From NCBI RefSeq assembly GCF_024346975.1, contig NZ_AP024885.1:2356001-2420000 (forward strand): a stretch of 64,000 nucleotides of DNA, given 5' to 3'. How positions within the stretch are numbered: position 1 is the stretch's first letter; every line of letters starts with the position of its first letter. Origin of the DNA: Vibrio neonatus. Lineage in GTDB: Bacteria > Pseudomonadota > Gammaproteobacteria > Enterobacterales > Vibrionaceae. A model generated the notes under the pieces. The model did no database searches and was not told the DNA's origin. It saw only the letters and a list, made by a program, of their open reading frames with translations. The position numbers and the translations under genes are program-made. Shown here in pieces: positions 9,079-18,848 of the stretch.

Positions 9079-10590
9079 ATGGAGTTCAGCGTAAAAAGTG
9101 GTAGCCCAGAGAAGCAACGCAGTGCTTGTATTGTTGTTGGGGTGTTCGAGCCACGTCGTCTTTCACCAGTTGCAGAGCAACTAGATAAAATCAGTGACGG
9201 ATACCTAAGCTCCCTACTGCGCAGAGGCGATTTAGAGGGTAAACCAGGGCAGATGTTGTTGTTACATCAAGTACCTGGTGTGCTTTCTGAGCGCGTTTTG
9301 CTAGTAGGTTGTGGCAAAGAGCGAGAGCTTGGTGAACGTCAATACAAAGAAATCATCCAAAAGACCATTAGCACGTTAAACGAAACGGGCTCAATGGAAG
9401 CGGTCTGTTTCCTAACAGAACTGCATGTAAAAGGTCGCGATACTTATTGGAAAGTGCGTCAAGCTGTAGAAGCAACGAACGACGGTCTGTACACTTTCGA
9501 CCAATTTAAGAGCAATAAGCCAGAAACACGTCGCCCATTACGCAAGTTAGTGTTCAACGTACCAACGCGTCGTGAACTGAACATTGGCGAACAAGCGATC
9601 AATCATGGTTTAGCGGTTGCATCAGGTGTTTCAGCGTCAAAAGACCTAGGCAACATGCCACCGAATGTGGCAAATCCAGCATACCTTGCTTCTCAAGCGC
9701 GCCGTTTGGCTGATGACTATGAGAAAGTCACCACTAAAATCATCGGTGAGCAAGAGATGGAAAAACTGGGTATGACTTCATACCTTGCTGTAGGCCGTGG
9801 TTCACACAACGAATCCATGATGTCTGTGATTGAATATAAAGGCAATCCAGACGCAAGCGCTAAACCTATTGTGCTTGTTGGTAAAGGCTTAACCTTTGAT
9901 TCAGGCGGTATTTCACTAAAACCAGGCGATGGCATGGATGAAATGAAATACGACATGTGTGGCGCGGCAAGTGTGTTCGGCACTATGAAAGCCTTGGCAC
10001 AATTGAATCTGCCAATCAATGTGGTGGGGATTCTGGCTGGCTGTGAAAACATGCCAGGCAGCAATGCTTATCGCCCAGGTGACATTCTAACGACGATGTC
10101 AGGACAAACAGTAGAAGTATTAAATACCGATGCTGAAGGTCGCCTAGTTTTGTGTGATGCTCTAACTTACGTTGAGCGTTTTGAACCCGATTGTGTAGTC
10201 GATGTGGCAACGCTAACTGGCGCGTGTGTGATTGCACTTGGTCACCATATCAGTGGCGTTCTATCAAATCACAACCCGCTTTCTCATGAGCTAGTAAACG
10301 CTTCTGAGCAATCGGGAGATCGCGCTTGGCGTCTACCAATGGCCGATGAGTACCAAGAACAAATCGCCAGCCCATTTGCTGATATGGCAAATATTGGCGG
10401 TCGCCCTGCAGGTACTATCACCGCAGGTTGTTTCCTGTCTCGCTTTACCAAAAAGTATAACTGGGCTCACCTAGATATCGCCGGTACAGCATGGAAATCA
10501 GGTCAAGCTAAAGGCTCAACAGGCCGCCCTGTTTCACTATTGGTTCAGTTCTTACTTAACCGTAGCGGACAAGAAGCGGTAGAGTCTTAA
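9079..10590 (+). CDS. pepA: Leucyl aminopeptidase PepA (aminopeptidase A)
   Basis: An M17 family zinc/manganese aminopeptidase of 503 residues, identical in length to E. coli PepA. The catalytic domain shows '[33 protein letters not shown]' with metal-binding Lys and Asp, and the signature NTDAEGRL. It removes N-terminal residues from peptides. In E. coli the hexamer also binds DNA and helps XerCD recombination and regulation of carAB. The start MEFSVKSG, preceded by GGAGTAGGC, is chosen over an upstream in-frame ATG at 9049. It leads pepA-holC-valS, the conserved gamma-proteobacterial order. Confidence 0.97.
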   Translation: MEFSVKSGSPEKQRSACIVVGVFEPRRLSPVAEQLDKISDGYLSSLLRRGDLEGKPGQMLLLHQVPGVLSERVLLVGCGKERELGERQYKEIIQKTISTLNETGSMEAVCFLTELHVKGRDTYWKVRQAVEATNDGLYTFDQFKSNKPETRRPLRKLVFNVPTRRELNIGEQAINHGLAVASGVSASKDLGNMPPNVANPAYLASQARRLADDYEKVTTKIIGEQEMEKLGMTSYLAVGRGSHNESMMSVIEYKGNPDASAKPIVLVGKGLTFDSGGISLKPGDGMDEMKYDMCGAASVFGTMKALAQLNLPINVVGILAGCENMPGSNAYRPGDILTTMSGQTVEVLNTDAEGRLVLCDALTYVERFEPDCVVDVATLTGACVIALGHHISGVLSNHNPLSHELVNASEQSGDRAWRLPMADEYQEQIASPFADMANIGGRPAGTITAGCFLSRFTKKYNWAHLDIAGTAWKSGQAKGSTGRPVSLLVQFLLNRSGQEAVES

Positions 10591-10620
10591 TCGCCTACGG
10601 CAATTAACCTAACCTATATT

Positions 10621-10646
10621 ACGCCTCCTTCGGGAGGCGCTTTTAT
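10621..10646 (+). terminator. Terminator after pepA
   Basis: CGCCTCC pairs with GGGAGGCG around TTC, then CTTTTATT. It lies just upstream of the holC start codon, so it may attenuate rather than fully stop read-through. Confidence 0.75.
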
Positions 10647-10657
10647 TGAGAAAGAAC

Positions 10658-11119
10658 ATGTCTATCGCCACTTTTTATCTCATCGAACCTAACAGCGCTG
10701 TAGATTCTAAGCTAGGTTTTCAACAGTACGTTTGCTACCTAATTAGACATTTTACTCGGCAAGGTGCGCGCATTTATCTCAATACCCAAGATAAGCCGCA
10801 AGCACAGCAGTGGGATGATGTTTTGTTTCAACTCGATAATGCTGATTTTATCGCACATAATCTTAGTGGCGAAGGGCCAGCTAATGGCACTCAAGTTGAA
10901 ATAGGAACTGGCACAACTGAACTACATAGAACACGCAATATCGTCATTAATCTGGCGGAAGATGACACAAACTTTGCGGGAATAGTCTCTCAAGTGGTAG
11001 ACTTCGTCCCTTGTGATGAAAAAGCGAAGCATGTTGCCCGAGAAAGATATAAAATCTATCGTCACGCAGGGTATCAAATGCAAACCGTATCCATTGCAGA
11101 ACTGAACAAACAAAGCTGA
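10658..11119 (+). CDS. holC: DNA polymerase III chi subunit HolC
   Basis: A 153-residue chi subunit. 'ATFYLIE..SAVDSKLGFQQYVCYLIRHFTRQGARIYLNTQDKPQAQQWDDVLFQLDNADFIAH' matches the family from its first strand through the conserved FIPH-like segment. Chi binds psi (HolD) in the clamp-loader complex and contacts the C-terminal tip of SSB at the replication fork. The ATG at 10658 is chosen because family members begin at this M-x-x-A-T-F-Y-L strand; an in-frame TTG lies 12 bases upstream. It sits between pepA and valS as in other gamma-proteobacteria. Confidence 0.95.
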   Translation: MSIATFYLIEPNSAVDSKLGFQQYVCYLIRHFTRQGARIYLNTQDKPQAQQWDDVLFQLDNADFIAHNLSGEGPANGTQVEIGTGTTELHRTRNIVINLAEDDTNFAGIVSQVVDFVPCDEKAKHVARERYKIYRHAGYQMQTVSIAELNKQS

Positions 11120-11222
11120 ACAAATAACCCAAACTTCATAGCTAAAGCATTTATTAATTTATCGTTAATAAACCCTTAATTTATGCAGTTTGCCATCAAC
11201 CAATTATCCATGTAAGAGTATT

Positions 11223-14084
11223 ATGGAAAAGACATATAACCCACAATCTATCGAACAAGATCTGTATCAGACTTGGGAAGAAAAAGGCTACTTTAAGCCA
11301 CACGGTGACACCACGAAAGAATCATATTCCATCATGATCCCGCCGCCGAATGTCACAGGTAGCTTACACATGGGACATGCATTCCAAGATACCATCATGG
11401 ATACGCTGATCCGTGCTGAACGTATGAAGGGCAAAAACACCCTTTGGCAAGTGGGTACCGACCACGCCGGTATCGCAACCCAAATGGTTGTTGAGCGCAA
11501 GATTGCCGCAGAAGAAAACAAAACTAAGCACGATTACGGCCGTGAAGCTTTCATTGATAAAATCTGGGAGTGGAAAGGCGAATCAGGCGGTACTATCACT
11601 AAACAGCTTCGTCGTCTTGGCGCATCTGTGGATTGGGATCGTGAGCGCTTTACTATGGATGACGGCCTATCAGCTGCCACTCAAGAAGTGTTTGTACGTT
11701 TGTACGAAGAAGACCTTATTTACCGTGGCAAACGCCTAGTAAACTGGGATCCAAAACTGCACACTGCGATTTCTGATCTAGAAGTAGAAAACAAAGATAA
11801 AAAAGGCCACATGTGGCACTTCCGCTACCCTCTTGCTGACGGCGTAAAAACCGCTGACGGTAAAGATTACATCGTAGTGGCAACCACTCGTCCAGAAACC
11901 ATGCTTGGTGATACTGGCGTAGCGGTAAACCCAGAAGATCCTCGTTACAAAGATCTTATCGGTAAAAACATCCTATTGCCTCTCGTTAACCGCTTGATCC
12001 CTATCGTAGGTGATGAACACGCGGATATGGAAAAAGGCACAGGTTGTGTGAAAATCACGCCAGCGCATGACTTTAACGATTACGAAGTTGGTAAACGTCA
12101 TAGCCTACCAATGATCAACATCCTAACCTTCAACGCTGACATTCGTAATGCAGCAGAAGTATTCACGACTAACGGTGAAGAAAGCGATGTATACGCCACT
12201 GACCTACCTGAGAAATATCACGGTATGGAACGTTTTGCGGCGCGTAAAGAAATCGTTGCTGATTTTGATGCGCTAGGTCTGCTTGATGAAATCAAAGATC
12301 ACGACCTAACCGTACCTTACGGTGACCGTGGTGGCGTAGTAATCGAACCTATGCTGACTGACCAATGGTATGTGCGCACAGCACCTCTAGCGGAGCCTGC
12401 TGTAAAAGCGGTTGAAGACGGCGAAATTCAATTTGTACCTAAGCAGTACGAAAACATGTACTTTGCTTGGATGCGCGACGTTCAAGATTGGTGTATCTCT
12501 CGTCAACTTTGGTGGGGCCATCGCATCCCAGCATGGTATGACAACGACGGCAAAGTGTATGTTGGCCGCAGTGAAGAAGAAGTACGTGAGAAACATAACC
12601 TTGCTCCAGTAGTTGTTCTTAACCAAGACAACGACGTATTGGATACTTGGTTCTCTTCTGCTTTATGGACGTTTGGTACACAAGGCTGGCCAGAAGACAC
12701 AGAAGCACTGAAAACATTCCACCCATCAGAAGTTCTAGTATCTGGTTTTGATATTATCTTCTTCTGGGTTGCTCGTATGATCATGATGACCATGCACTTC
12801 GTGAAAGACGAAGACGGCAAACCACAAGTACCATTTAAAACGGTTTACATGACGGGTCTAATCCGTGATGAAAACGGCGATAAAATGTCTAAGTCGAAAG
12901 GTAACGTACTTGATCCTATCGATATGATCGATGGTATTGATCTTGAGTCACTAGTGACTAAACGTACTGGCAACATGATGCAGCCGCAACTGGCGAAGAA
13001 AATCGAGAAGAACACTCGTAAAACCTTCGAAGATGGTATCGAACCATACGGTACGGACGCATTGCGCTTTACTCTAGCGGCAATGGCATCAACTGGTCGT
13101 GACATCAACTGGGACATGAAACGCCTAGAAGGTTACCGCAACTTCTGTAACAAACTATGGAACGCCAGCCGTTACGTACTAATGAACACAGAAGATCAAG
13201 ATTGCGGTTTTGCCGCTGATGCCGAGCTAGAATACTCACTCGCTGACAAATGGATTGAATCTCAGTTTGAATTAGCCGCTAAAGAGTTTAACGCTCACCT
13301 AGACACTTACCGTCTAGATATGGCAGCCAATACTCTGTATGAATTCATCTGGAACCAATTCTGTGACTGGTACTTAGAACTGACTAAACCGGTTCTTTGG
13401 AAAGGCAGTGAAGCGCAACAGCGCGCGACTCGTCGTACTCTGATCACTGTTCTTGAGAAGACGCTACGTCTTGCTCACCCTGTGCTTCCATACATCACAG
13501 AAACCATCTGGCAGAGCGTGAAACCTCTAGTAGAAGGCGTTGATGGCGAAACCATCATGACTCAGCCTCTACCTCAGTACGACGCAGCAAACTTTAACCA
13601 ACAAGCTCTTGATGATATCGAGTGGGTTAAAGTGTTCATCACTAGCATTCGTAACCTACGTGCAGAATATGACATCGCCCCTAGCAAGCCATTAGATGTC
13701 ATGATCAAATCGGCAGACGATAACGATGCCGCTCGTCTAGAAGCGAACAAAGCCGTGCTAATGTCTCTAGCAAAACTTGAGAACATTACCTTGCTAGAAG
13801 ACGGCGCTGAGACTCCAGCTTGTGCAACCTCACTTGTTGGCAAGTCTGAGCTAATGATTCCAATGGCAGGTCTGATTGACAAAGACGCTGAGCTAAACCG
13901 TTTAGCTGGCGAAATCAAGAAAACTGAAGGCGAGATCAAGCGTATCGAAGGCAAGCTAAACAACCAAGGTTTTGTAGCGAAAGCACCAGAAGCCGTGGTT
14001 GCCAAAGAGCGTGAAAAGCTAGATGGATACAAAGAAACATTAGCTAAACTTGCAGAGCAAAAAGCAACAATTGCCGCTCTATAA
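11223..14084 (+). CDS. valS: Valyl-tRNA synthetase
   Basis: A class I aminoacyl-tRNA synthetase of 953 residues (E. coli 951). Early in the chain '[19 protein letters not shown]' carries the HIGH-type motif (HMGH), and DKMSKSKGN is the KMSKS loop. A connective-peptide editing domain lies between, with '[19 protein letters not shown]'. The C-terminal coiled coil ('[25 protein letters not shown]') is the tRNA-binding arm typical of ValRS. It charges tRNA-Val and hydrolyses mischarged Thr. The start at MEKTYNPQ is taken from family alignment; upstream in-frame codons lack support. A terminator follows. Confidence 0.98.
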   Translation: MEKTYNPQSIEQDLYQTWEEKGYFKPHGDTTKESYSIMIPPPNVTGSLHMGHAFQDTIMDTLIRAERMKGKNTLWQVGTDHAGIATQMVVERKIAAEENKTKHDYGREAFIDKIWEWKGESGGTITKQLRRLGASVDWDRERFTMDDGLSAATQEVFVRLYEEDLIYRGKRLVNWDPKLHTAISDLEVENKDKKGHMWHFRYPLADGVKTADGKDYIVVATTRPETMLGDTGVAVNPEDPRYKDLIGKNILLPLVNRLIPIVGDEHADMEKGTGCVKITPAHDFNDYEVGKRHSLPMINILTFNADIRNAAEVFTTNGEESDVYATDLPEKYHGMERFAARKEIVADFDALGLLDEIKDHDLTVPYGDRGGVVIEPMLTDQWYVRTAPLAEPAVKAVEDGEIQFVPKQYENMYFAWMRDVQDWCISRQLWWGHRIPAWYDNDGKVYVGRSEEEVREKHNLAPVVVLNQDNDVLDTWFSSALWTFGTQGWPEDTEALKTFHPSEVLVSGFDIIFFWVARMIMMTMHFVKDEDGKPQVPFKTVYMTGLIRDENGDKMSKSKGNVLDPIDMIDGIDLESLVTKRTGNMMQPQLAKKIEKNTRKTFEDGIEPYGTDALRFTLAAMASTGRDINWDMKRLEGYRNFCNKLWNASRYVLMNTEDQDCGFAADAELEYSLADKWIESQFELAAKEFNAHLDTYRLDMAANTLYEFIWNQFCDWYLELTKPVLWKGSEAQQRATRRTLITVLEKTLRLAHPVLPYITETIWQSVKPLVEGVDGETIMTQPLPQYDAANFNQQALDDIEWVKVFITSIRNLRAEYDIAPSKPLDVMIKSADDNDAARLEANKAVLMSLAKLENITLLEDGAETPACATSLVGKSELMIPMAGLIDKDAELNRLAGEIKKTEGEIKRIEGKLNNQGFVAKAPEAVVAKEREKLDGYKETLAKLAEQKATIAAL

Positions 14085-14102
14085 TTAGCTGTAAATACTT
14101 AG

Positions 14103-14131
14103 AAGGGTTGACGAAAGTCAGCCCTTTTTTT
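14103..14131 (+). terminator. Terminator of valS
   Basis: AAGGGTTGAC pairs with GTCAGCCCTT around GAAA, followed by a run of T. Confidence 0.9.
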
Positions 14132-14334
14132 GTATTTGTTAACCCGATCACACCTTACAAAGACCAACCTAACCTATTGAAAATAAAACAAAAATAAGCA
14201 CACACCTCACTCTAAGCACCACTATAGATAATACCTATCAAAGCAATAGTGAAAAAGACATTGACCAAATGAGAATAATTATCAATACTGTTTGCATCAA
14301 AACAAATTACTTACAACAAACTTTGGTATCGGTC

Positions 14335-14727
14335 ATGAAAAAAACAATGAGCTTTGCAACCCTACACTTCTTTATCGCGTTCAGTGTGGCATACATTATT
14401 ACAGGTGATGTGATTATCGGTAGCTTGATAGCGATGATTGAACCTAGCGTAAACACTGTGGCATTTTACTTCCACGAAAAAGTATGGAATTCGGTTCCAT
14501 ACCTAAAAGCAAAACAAGCATTTTCTCGCATCAAAACTGCCAGCTTTGCAGTGGTACACTTTAGCGTTGCGTTTACGGTTGTGTACCTAATTTCTGGTGA
14601 TGCACTTGCCGGTGGTTTGCTAGCACTGATTGAACCATCAATTAACACCTGTGCTTACTACTTCCATGAGCGTGTATGGACAAAGTACTTTGCCAAGCAA
14701 CCTAGCGCTACTCTAAGCCATGCATAA
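14335..14727 (+). CDS. Membrane protein with two tandem DUF2061 repeats
   Basis: 130 residues from the chosen ATG, made of two similar halves. Each half is 'SFATLHFFIAFSVAYIITGD...AMIEPSVNTVAFYFHEKVW'-like, and the second copy carries 'SFAVVHFSVAFTVVYLISGD...ALIEPSINTCAYYFHERVW'. This matches the small DUF2061 membrane domain, here duplicated. Each unit has two hydrophobic stretches. Function unknown. An upstream in-frame ATG at 14269 adds 22 residues that do not fit the repeat, so 14335 is preferred although its Shine-Dalgarno site is weak. Confidence 0.75.
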   Translation: MKKTMSFATLHFFIAFSVAYIITGDVIIGSLIAMIEPSVNTVAFYFHEKVWNSVPYLKAKQAFSRIKTASFAVVHFSVAFTVVYLISGDALAGGLLALIEPSINTCAYYFHERVWTKYFAKQPSATLSHA

Positions 14728-14768
14728 CTAAACCATGCTTAAGCACTGAATTAAGCCAGACACAAAAA

Positions 14769-14797
14769 AATAAAGCTCGCAATTGCGAGCTTTATTT
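14769..14797. terminator. Terminator between DUF2061 gene and rraB
   Basis: Near-perfect inverted repeat AAATAAAGCTCGC/GCGAGCTTTATTT centred on AATT. The A and T tracts on both sides make it usable from either strand. Confidence 0.8.
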
Positions 14798-14830
14798 TAT
14801 GAAGCAGTATTCAAACAAAGAACAGGACGA

Positions 14831-15247
14831 TTATTCTTCCTCGTCGTCTTCGTCATCAAACGGTAGAGCGTCTTCACCTTCGTAGTAAGTGCCCCAGCCA
14901 TCGTAAATAATGTCGTATTTTTCAGCAAGATTGATCAACTTTTCAGCCTGCATATCAATCAGCTCAGGATCTAAAGTACAAGTCATAGTTGCATCGCAGC
15001 ACAATAGCTTGTTGCCTTCTTCATCTTCTGACTCTTCAGCTTCTAGAACCTCAAAACCCATTTTGAAAGCTTCCACAACCGCTTTTTCTAAAGTTTCAAA
15101 ATTCTCAGCAAAAAGGTGATGTTCAATTTCATACAAAGCATCAGGTTCACTACCGTCTTCAAGCAGAGCGGCGATAATGTCACGCGTCTCTTCTTTCTGA
15201 AATTCGATAAGTTCTTCGACTGATAGATACTCTTCCACTTGTGACAT
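14831..15247 (-). CDS. rraB: Regulator of ribonuclease E activity B, RraB
   Basis: 138 acidic residues, the same length as E. coli RraB (YjgD). '[49 protein letters not shown]' is the family core, and the C terminus is a run of Asp/Glu. It binds the C-terminal half of RNase E in the cytoplasm and alters degradosome composition, changing mRNA decay. ATG at 15247 follows GGAG; the 30 open codons upstream are not conserved-looking. It sits next to argF as in enteric and Vibrio genomes. Confidence 0.95.
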   Translation of the reverse strand: MSQVEEYLSVEELIEFQKEETRDIIAALLEDGSEPDALYEIEHHLFAENFETLEKAVVEAFKMGFEVLEAEESEDEEGNKLLCCDATMTCTLDPELIDMQAEKLINLAEKYDIIYDGWGTYYEGEDALPFDDEDDEEE

Positions 15248-15616
15248 GGGTGCGCTCCCGAACAGGTAAAAAATAAAGGATTTATATACGGACGAAATAT
15301 GGCACGGTTCGACACGAAATACCATATCTAGGCTCAATCTAAAGATAGATTTCTTAAATCAGAGCCTTAGATAAAGCCTGCTACTTGCCCGTTATCCTTA
15401 TGCTGCCTATAAATGGCAAAATAGCCTGCCAATAGATGCATAAGCAATACCTAAGACGTCATCTCGACAAGACGAAGCCGATTCCCTGCTTGAGCTAATC
15501 ACCCAAAAATGCGCCATGACAATATTTCAGCTAGGGATAATTGATATATTAAGCAGACATTACCGATCAAACCTCGTGTATCAGTCACCGAATCAAAAGA
15601 GACTTAACTCAATAAA
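15248..15616. other. Long intergenic region between rraB and argF
   Basis: About 370 bases with no supported ORF between the divergent rraB and argF genes, upstream of the ARG boxes. It should contain the rraB promoter. No RNA gene, repeat or transposon end was recognised. Confidence 0.45.
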
Positions 15617-15655
15617 AGTGAATTGATATTTGATTTTATAGCATTTATATGCAAT
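15617..15655 (+). promoter_or_regulatory. Tandem ARG boxes (ArgR operator) of argF
   Basis: Two 18-bp sites separated by exactly 3 bp. Box 1 is 15617-15634, AGTGAATTGATATTTGAT. Box 2 is 15638-15655, ATAGCATTTATATGCAAT. The reference consensus is wnTGAATwwwwATTCAnw. The 3-bp spacing is the signature of paired ARG boxes bound by the ArgR hexamer. They lie 34 bases before the argF ATG, so arginine-ArgR should repress argF. Confidence 0.75.
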
Positions 15656-15688
15656 AAAATCAGAATAGAATCAAATGAGAGAATCCTT

Positions 15689-16693
15689 ATGGCTTATAAT
15701 CTAAGAAATAGAAATTTCCTAAAACTTTTGGACTTTAGTCAAAAGGAAATTCAGTTCTTGCTCGACCTTGCCGCCGAACTAAAAAAAGCAAAGTATGCTG
15801 GCACAGAGCAAAAGCGTTTACTGGGAAAAAACATTGCGCTGATCTTTGAAAAATCATCAACAAGAACACGTTGCGCATTTGAAGTGGCGGCTTTTGACCA
15901 AGGCGCACAAGTATCATACTTAGGCCCATCAGGCTCTCAGATTGGTAATAAAGAGTCCATGAAAGACACAGCCAGAGTGCTAGGACGCATGTACGATGGC
16001 ATCGAGTATCGCGGCTTTGGTCAGTCGATTGTCGAAGAGCTAGGCGAGCATGCTGGCGTACCGGTTTGGAATGGTCTAACTGATGAATTCCACCCGACTC
16101 AAATACTGGCTGACTTCCTGACCATGCAAGAGCATGCGCGAGGCAAGCAACTGCATCAAATCAGCTTTGCCTACCTTGGCGATGCTCGTAACAACATGGG
16201 TAATTCTCTGCTGGTTGGCGCGGCTAAAATGGGCATGGATATTCGATTGGTCGCCCCTAAAGCATACTGGCCAGAAGAAGAGTTGGTCGCGCAATGTCAG
16301 CAAATTGCACAAGCAACGGGTGCTAGCATCACTCTTACCGAAGATGTTGCAGCTGGCGTTAAAGGTTGTGACTTCTTGTACACCGATGTTTGGGTTTCTA
16401 TGGGAGAGCCAGCAGAAGCATGGGAAGAGCGCATTGCCATCATGAAGCCTTACCAAGTGAATATGGCAACCATCAAAGCTACCGACAATCCACATGTGAA
16501 ATTCATGCACTGCCTACCGGCTTTTCATGATGACCAAACCACTGTGGGTAAAGAGATTGCCGAAAAATACGGTATGCAAGGTTTAGAAGTGACTGACGAA
16601 GTTTTTGAGTCAGACTACTCGATTGTTTTTGATGAAGCAGAAAACCGCATGCACACTATTAAGGCTGTAATGGTCGCAACTTTAGGTCACTAA
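15689..16693 (+). CDS. argF: Ornithine carbamoyltransferase
   Basis: 334 residues, the usual OTCase length. The carbamoyl-phosphate motif [12 protein letters not shown], the HPTQ motif ([12 protein letters not shown]) and the ornithine motif [10 protein letters not shown] are all present. It makes citrulline from ornithine and carbamoyl phosphate in arginine synthesis, as a cytoplasmic trimer. The ATG at 15689 follows GAGAGAATCC; an upstream in-frame ATG at 15623 would lie inside the ARG boxes and is rejected. The paralogous carbamoyltransferase operon pyrBI follows immediately, so two enzymes competing for carbamoyl phosphate are adjacent but separately controlled. Confidence 0.98.
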   Translation: MAYNLRNRNFLKLLDFSQKEIQFLLDLAAELKKAKYAGTEQKRLLGKNIALIFEKSSTRTRCAFEVAAFDQGAQVSYLGPSGSQIGNKESMKDTARVLGRMYDGIEYRGFGQSIVEELGEHAGVPVWNGLTDEFHPTQILADFLTMQEHARGKQLHQISFAYLGDARNNMGNSLLVGAAKMGMDIRLVAPKAYWPEEELVAQCQQIAQATGASITLTEDVAAGVKGCDFLYTDVWVSMGEPAEAWEERIAIMKPYQVNMATIKATDNPHVKFMHCLPAFHDDQTTVGKEIAEKYGMQGLEVTDEVFESDYSIVFDEAENRMHTIKAVMVATLGH

Positions 16694-16708
16694 TTCTACT
16701 CCTGAGAC

Positions 16709-16736
16709 TTGCGATAACATCAGCAGTGAGTATAAT
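16709..16736 (+). promoter_or_regulatory. Probable sigma-70 promoter of pyrLBI
   Basis: TTGCGA, 16-bp spacer, TATAAT. The spacing places the start of transcription about 20 bases before the pyrL leader peptide, as expected for an attenuated pyrBI transcript. Confidence 0.6.
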
Positions 16737-16761
16737 CCCACACGATAAATAGGAGGATTGT

Positions 16762-16833
16762 ATGCTGCACCGTGGCAATCGAAACATGACGACAAAACAC
16801 AGCCAACGCCGTGTTCAACTCCTATTCATTTAG
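16762..16833 (+). CDS. pyrL: pyrBI operon leader peptide PyrL
   Basis: A 23-codon frame (begins MLHRGNRNM, ends QLLFI) with an excellent AGGAGG Shine-Dalgarno site 6 bases before the ATG. Its stop lies just ahead of the attenuator hairpin. In the enteric pyrBI mechanism, ribosomes translating the leader keep pace with polymerase when UTP is scarce and prevent the terminator from forming. The T-rich end of the frame (CTATTCATTTAG and the following AATTCTATAG) gives the required UTP-sensitive pause. The peptide sequence itself is not conserved, so the call rests on position, RBS and hairpin. Confidence 0.8.
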   Translation: MLHRGNRNMTTKHSQRRVQLLFI

Positions 16834-16842
16834 AATTCTATA

Positions 16843-16869
16843 GCCTCCCTTTTTTAGGGGGGCTTTTTT
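16843..16869 (+). terminator. pyrBI attenuator
   Basis: GCCTCCC pairs with GGGGGGC around a T-rich loop, followed by six T. It ends 25 bases before the pyrB start and 10 bases after the leader peptide stop, the classical UTP-responsive attenuator position. Confidence 0.85.
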
Positions 16870-16894
16870 GTATGTACGACCAGGGGAAGAAACC

Positions 16895-17824
16895 ATGCAA
16901 AACACGCTTTTCAAAAAGCACATCATCTCCATTCCTGAGCTAAACCGTGAAGAGCTTGAACTGATTGTTCAGACGGCAGGAAGATTAAAATCAGACCCTA
17001 TGCCGACACTGCTACAGAATAAGGTGATTGCGAGTTGCTTTTTTGAGCCATCAACCCGAACACGTCTCTCTTTTGAAACCGCAATTCAACGCATTGGCGG
17101 TAGTGTGATTGGTTTTGATAATGCAGGTAATACATCCCTAGCGAAAAAAGGGGAAACATTGGCCGACTCAGTACAGGTTATCTCAACCTATATTGATGCC
17201 TTTGTTATGCGCCATCCACAAGAAGGCGCTGCGCGACTTGCGTCTGAGTTTTCTAATGGTGTGCCAGTGATTAATGCGGGTGACGGTTCAAACCAACACC
17301 CAACACAAACCTTGCTTGATTTATTCTCTATTTACGAAACTCAAGGTCGTTTAGACAACATCAACATCGCATTTGTGGGTGACCTTAAATACGGTCGTAC
17401 CGTGCACTCACTAACGCAAGCATTGGCTAAATTTAACAATGTGCGCTTCTATTTCATCGCCCCTGAAGCGCTTGCGATGCCAGATTACATCTGCGAAGAG
17501 TTAGATGATGCAGGTATCCAATACAGCTTACATACGGATATGGAAAGCGTGATTCCTGAGCTGGATATTTTGTACATGACTCGCGTACAAAAAGAGCGTT
17601 TCGATGATTCAGAATATGCACACATTAAATCAGCATACATCCTAACCGCGTCACTGCTTACCAATGCTCGTGAAAATCTAAAAGTGCTGCACCCATTGCC
17701 GCGTGTTGATGAAATCACGGTAGATGTCGATAAAACGCCGCATGCCTACTATTTCTCTCAAGCAGAAAATGGCGTCTACGCTCGTGAAGCCTTATTGGCT
17801 CTTGTCCTAAACCAAACCCTGTAA
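16895..17824 (+). CDS. pyrB: Aspartate carbamoyltransferase catalytic chain
   Basis: 309 residues with [14 protein letters not shown] (carbamoyl phosphate), '[15 protein letters not shown]' and '[13 protein letters not shown]'. It forms carbamoyl aspartate, the committed step of pyrimidine synthesis, as the catalytic trimer of the PyrB6-PyrI6 holoenzyme. ATG at 16895 follows AGGGGAAG; nine extra codons upstream would start inside the attenuator tail. The pyrI gene starts 16 bases after its stop, so the two chains are co-translated. Confidence 0.98.
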   Translation: MQNTLFKKHIISIPELNREELELIVQTAGRLKSDPMPTLLQNKVIASCFFEPSTRTRLSFETAIQRIGGSVIGFDNAGNTSLAKKGETLADSVQVISTYIDAFVMRHPQEGAARLASEFSNGVPVINAGDGSNQHPTQTLLDLFSIYETQGRLDNINIAFVGDLKYGRTVHSLTQALAKFNNVRFYFIAPEALAMPDYICEELDDAGIQYSLHTDMESVIPELDILYMTRVQKERFDDSEYAHIKSAYILTASLLTNARENLKVLHPLPRVDEITVDVDKTPHAYYFSQAENGVYAREALLALVLNQTL

Positions 17825-17840
17825 TAGAGGAGATTTAACC

Positions 17841-18302
17841 ATGACTAAACCCACTCAATTACAAGTTGAAGCGATCAAAGACGGCACTGTAATCGACCAT
17901 ATTCCTGCGCACGTTGGCACTAAAGTGTTAAAGCTGTTCGCTATGCATAAGTCAAATGAACGTGTCACTATCGGTCTTAACCTGCCTTCATCAGCGTTAG
18001 GCGCAAAAGATATTCTAAAAATTGAAAATGTGTTCATTAACGAAGAGCAAGCCAGCAAGTTAGCCCTGTATGCACCTTGCGCGACCGTGAACCGAATTGA
18101 AGATTACCGCGTAGTGAAAAAGCTAGAGCTTGAACTACCGAAGGCGGTTAAAGGTGTATTTGCGTGTCCTAACAGCAACTGCATTACTCACGGTGAACCG
18201 GTAGAAAGCCACTTTAGCGTCATCGAAAAGAAAGACCGTATTCGCTTAAAATGTAAATACTGTGAAAAAGTGTATTCACGTGAAGTGGTCACTGAGTTAT
18301 AA
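17841..18302 (+). CDS. pyrI: Aspartate carbamoyltransferase regulatory chain
   Basis: 153 residues. The N-terminal allosteric domain binds CTP/ATP ('KDGTVIDHIPAHVGTKVLKLF'). The C-terminal zinc domain keeps all four cysteines, in CPNSNC and CKYCEKVY, that contact PyrB. It gives feedback inhibition by CTP. The start follows GAGGAG. The length equals the E. coli chain. Confidence 0.97.
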   Translation: MTKPTQLQVEAIKDGTVIDHIPAHVGTKVLKLFAMHKSNERVTIGLNLPSSALGAKDILKIENVFINEEQASKLALYAPCATVNRIEDYRVVKKLELELPKAVKGVFACPNSNCITHGEPVESHFSVIEKKDRIRLKCKYCEKVYSREVVTEL

Positions 18303-18344
18303 ATAGACTTTATACAACTAAATTAAGATGGAATTGGAATAACA

Positions 18345-18734
18345 ATGACTAAAGTTCTTCATACTGAAAATGCGCCTGCGGCAATCGGCCCATACGTACA
18401 AGGTGTTGATCTAGGCGGCATGGTAATGACTTCTGGACAGATCCCTGTCAACCCAGAAACAGGCGAAGTGCCATCTGACATTGCTGAGCAAGCGAAGCAA
18501 TCTCTAGCCAACGTAAAAGCGGTTGTAGAATCTTCAGGCTTGAGCGTTACTGATATTGTTAAAATGACGGTATTCGTAAAAGATCTTAACGATTTCGCGA
18601 CGGTTAACGAAGCGTACGGTAAATTCTTTGATGAGCACAACGTAGCAAACTACCCTGCTCGTTCATGTGTTGAAGTAGCGCGTCTTCCAAAAGATGTTGG
18701 CATTGAAATCGAAGCTATCGCAGTTCGTAAATAG
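18345..18734 (+). CDS. ridA: RidA family reactive intermediate deaminase
   Basis: 129 residues of the YjgF/RidA trimer family. 'APAAIGPYVQGVDLGGMVMTSGQIPVNPETG' and 'YPARSCVEVARLPKDVGIEIEAIA' include the substrate-binding Arg (PARS) and the terminal Glu. It hydrolyses reactive enamine/imine intermediates such as 2-aminoacrylate from PLP enzymes. It sits after pyrBI, as yjgF follows pyrI in E. coli, with a 42-bp gap and its own GGAAT Shine-Dalgarno site. A terminator closes the operon. Confidence 0.93.
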   Translation: MTKVLHTENAPAAIGPYVQGVDLGGMVMTSGQIPVNPETGEVPSDIAEQAKQSLANVKAVVESSGLSVTDIVKMTVFVKDLNDFATVNEAYGKFFDEHNVANYPARSCVEVARLPKDVGIEIEAIAVRK

Positions 18735-18772
18735 TCTCTAATCGCTACAAAAGACAAGCTGTTTAAATAAAG

Positions 18773-18798
18773 AAGGGAGCCAACTAGGCTCCCTTTTG
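18773..18798 (+). terminator. Terminator of the pyrBI-ridA operon
   Basis: AAGGGAGCC pairs with GGCTCCCTT around AACTA, then TTTGTT. Confidence 0.85.
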
Positions 18799-18848
18799 TT
18801 ATCCATTCTCACCGGTATAAAACAAGGCAAGTTAGTCAGGCAAAAGAA

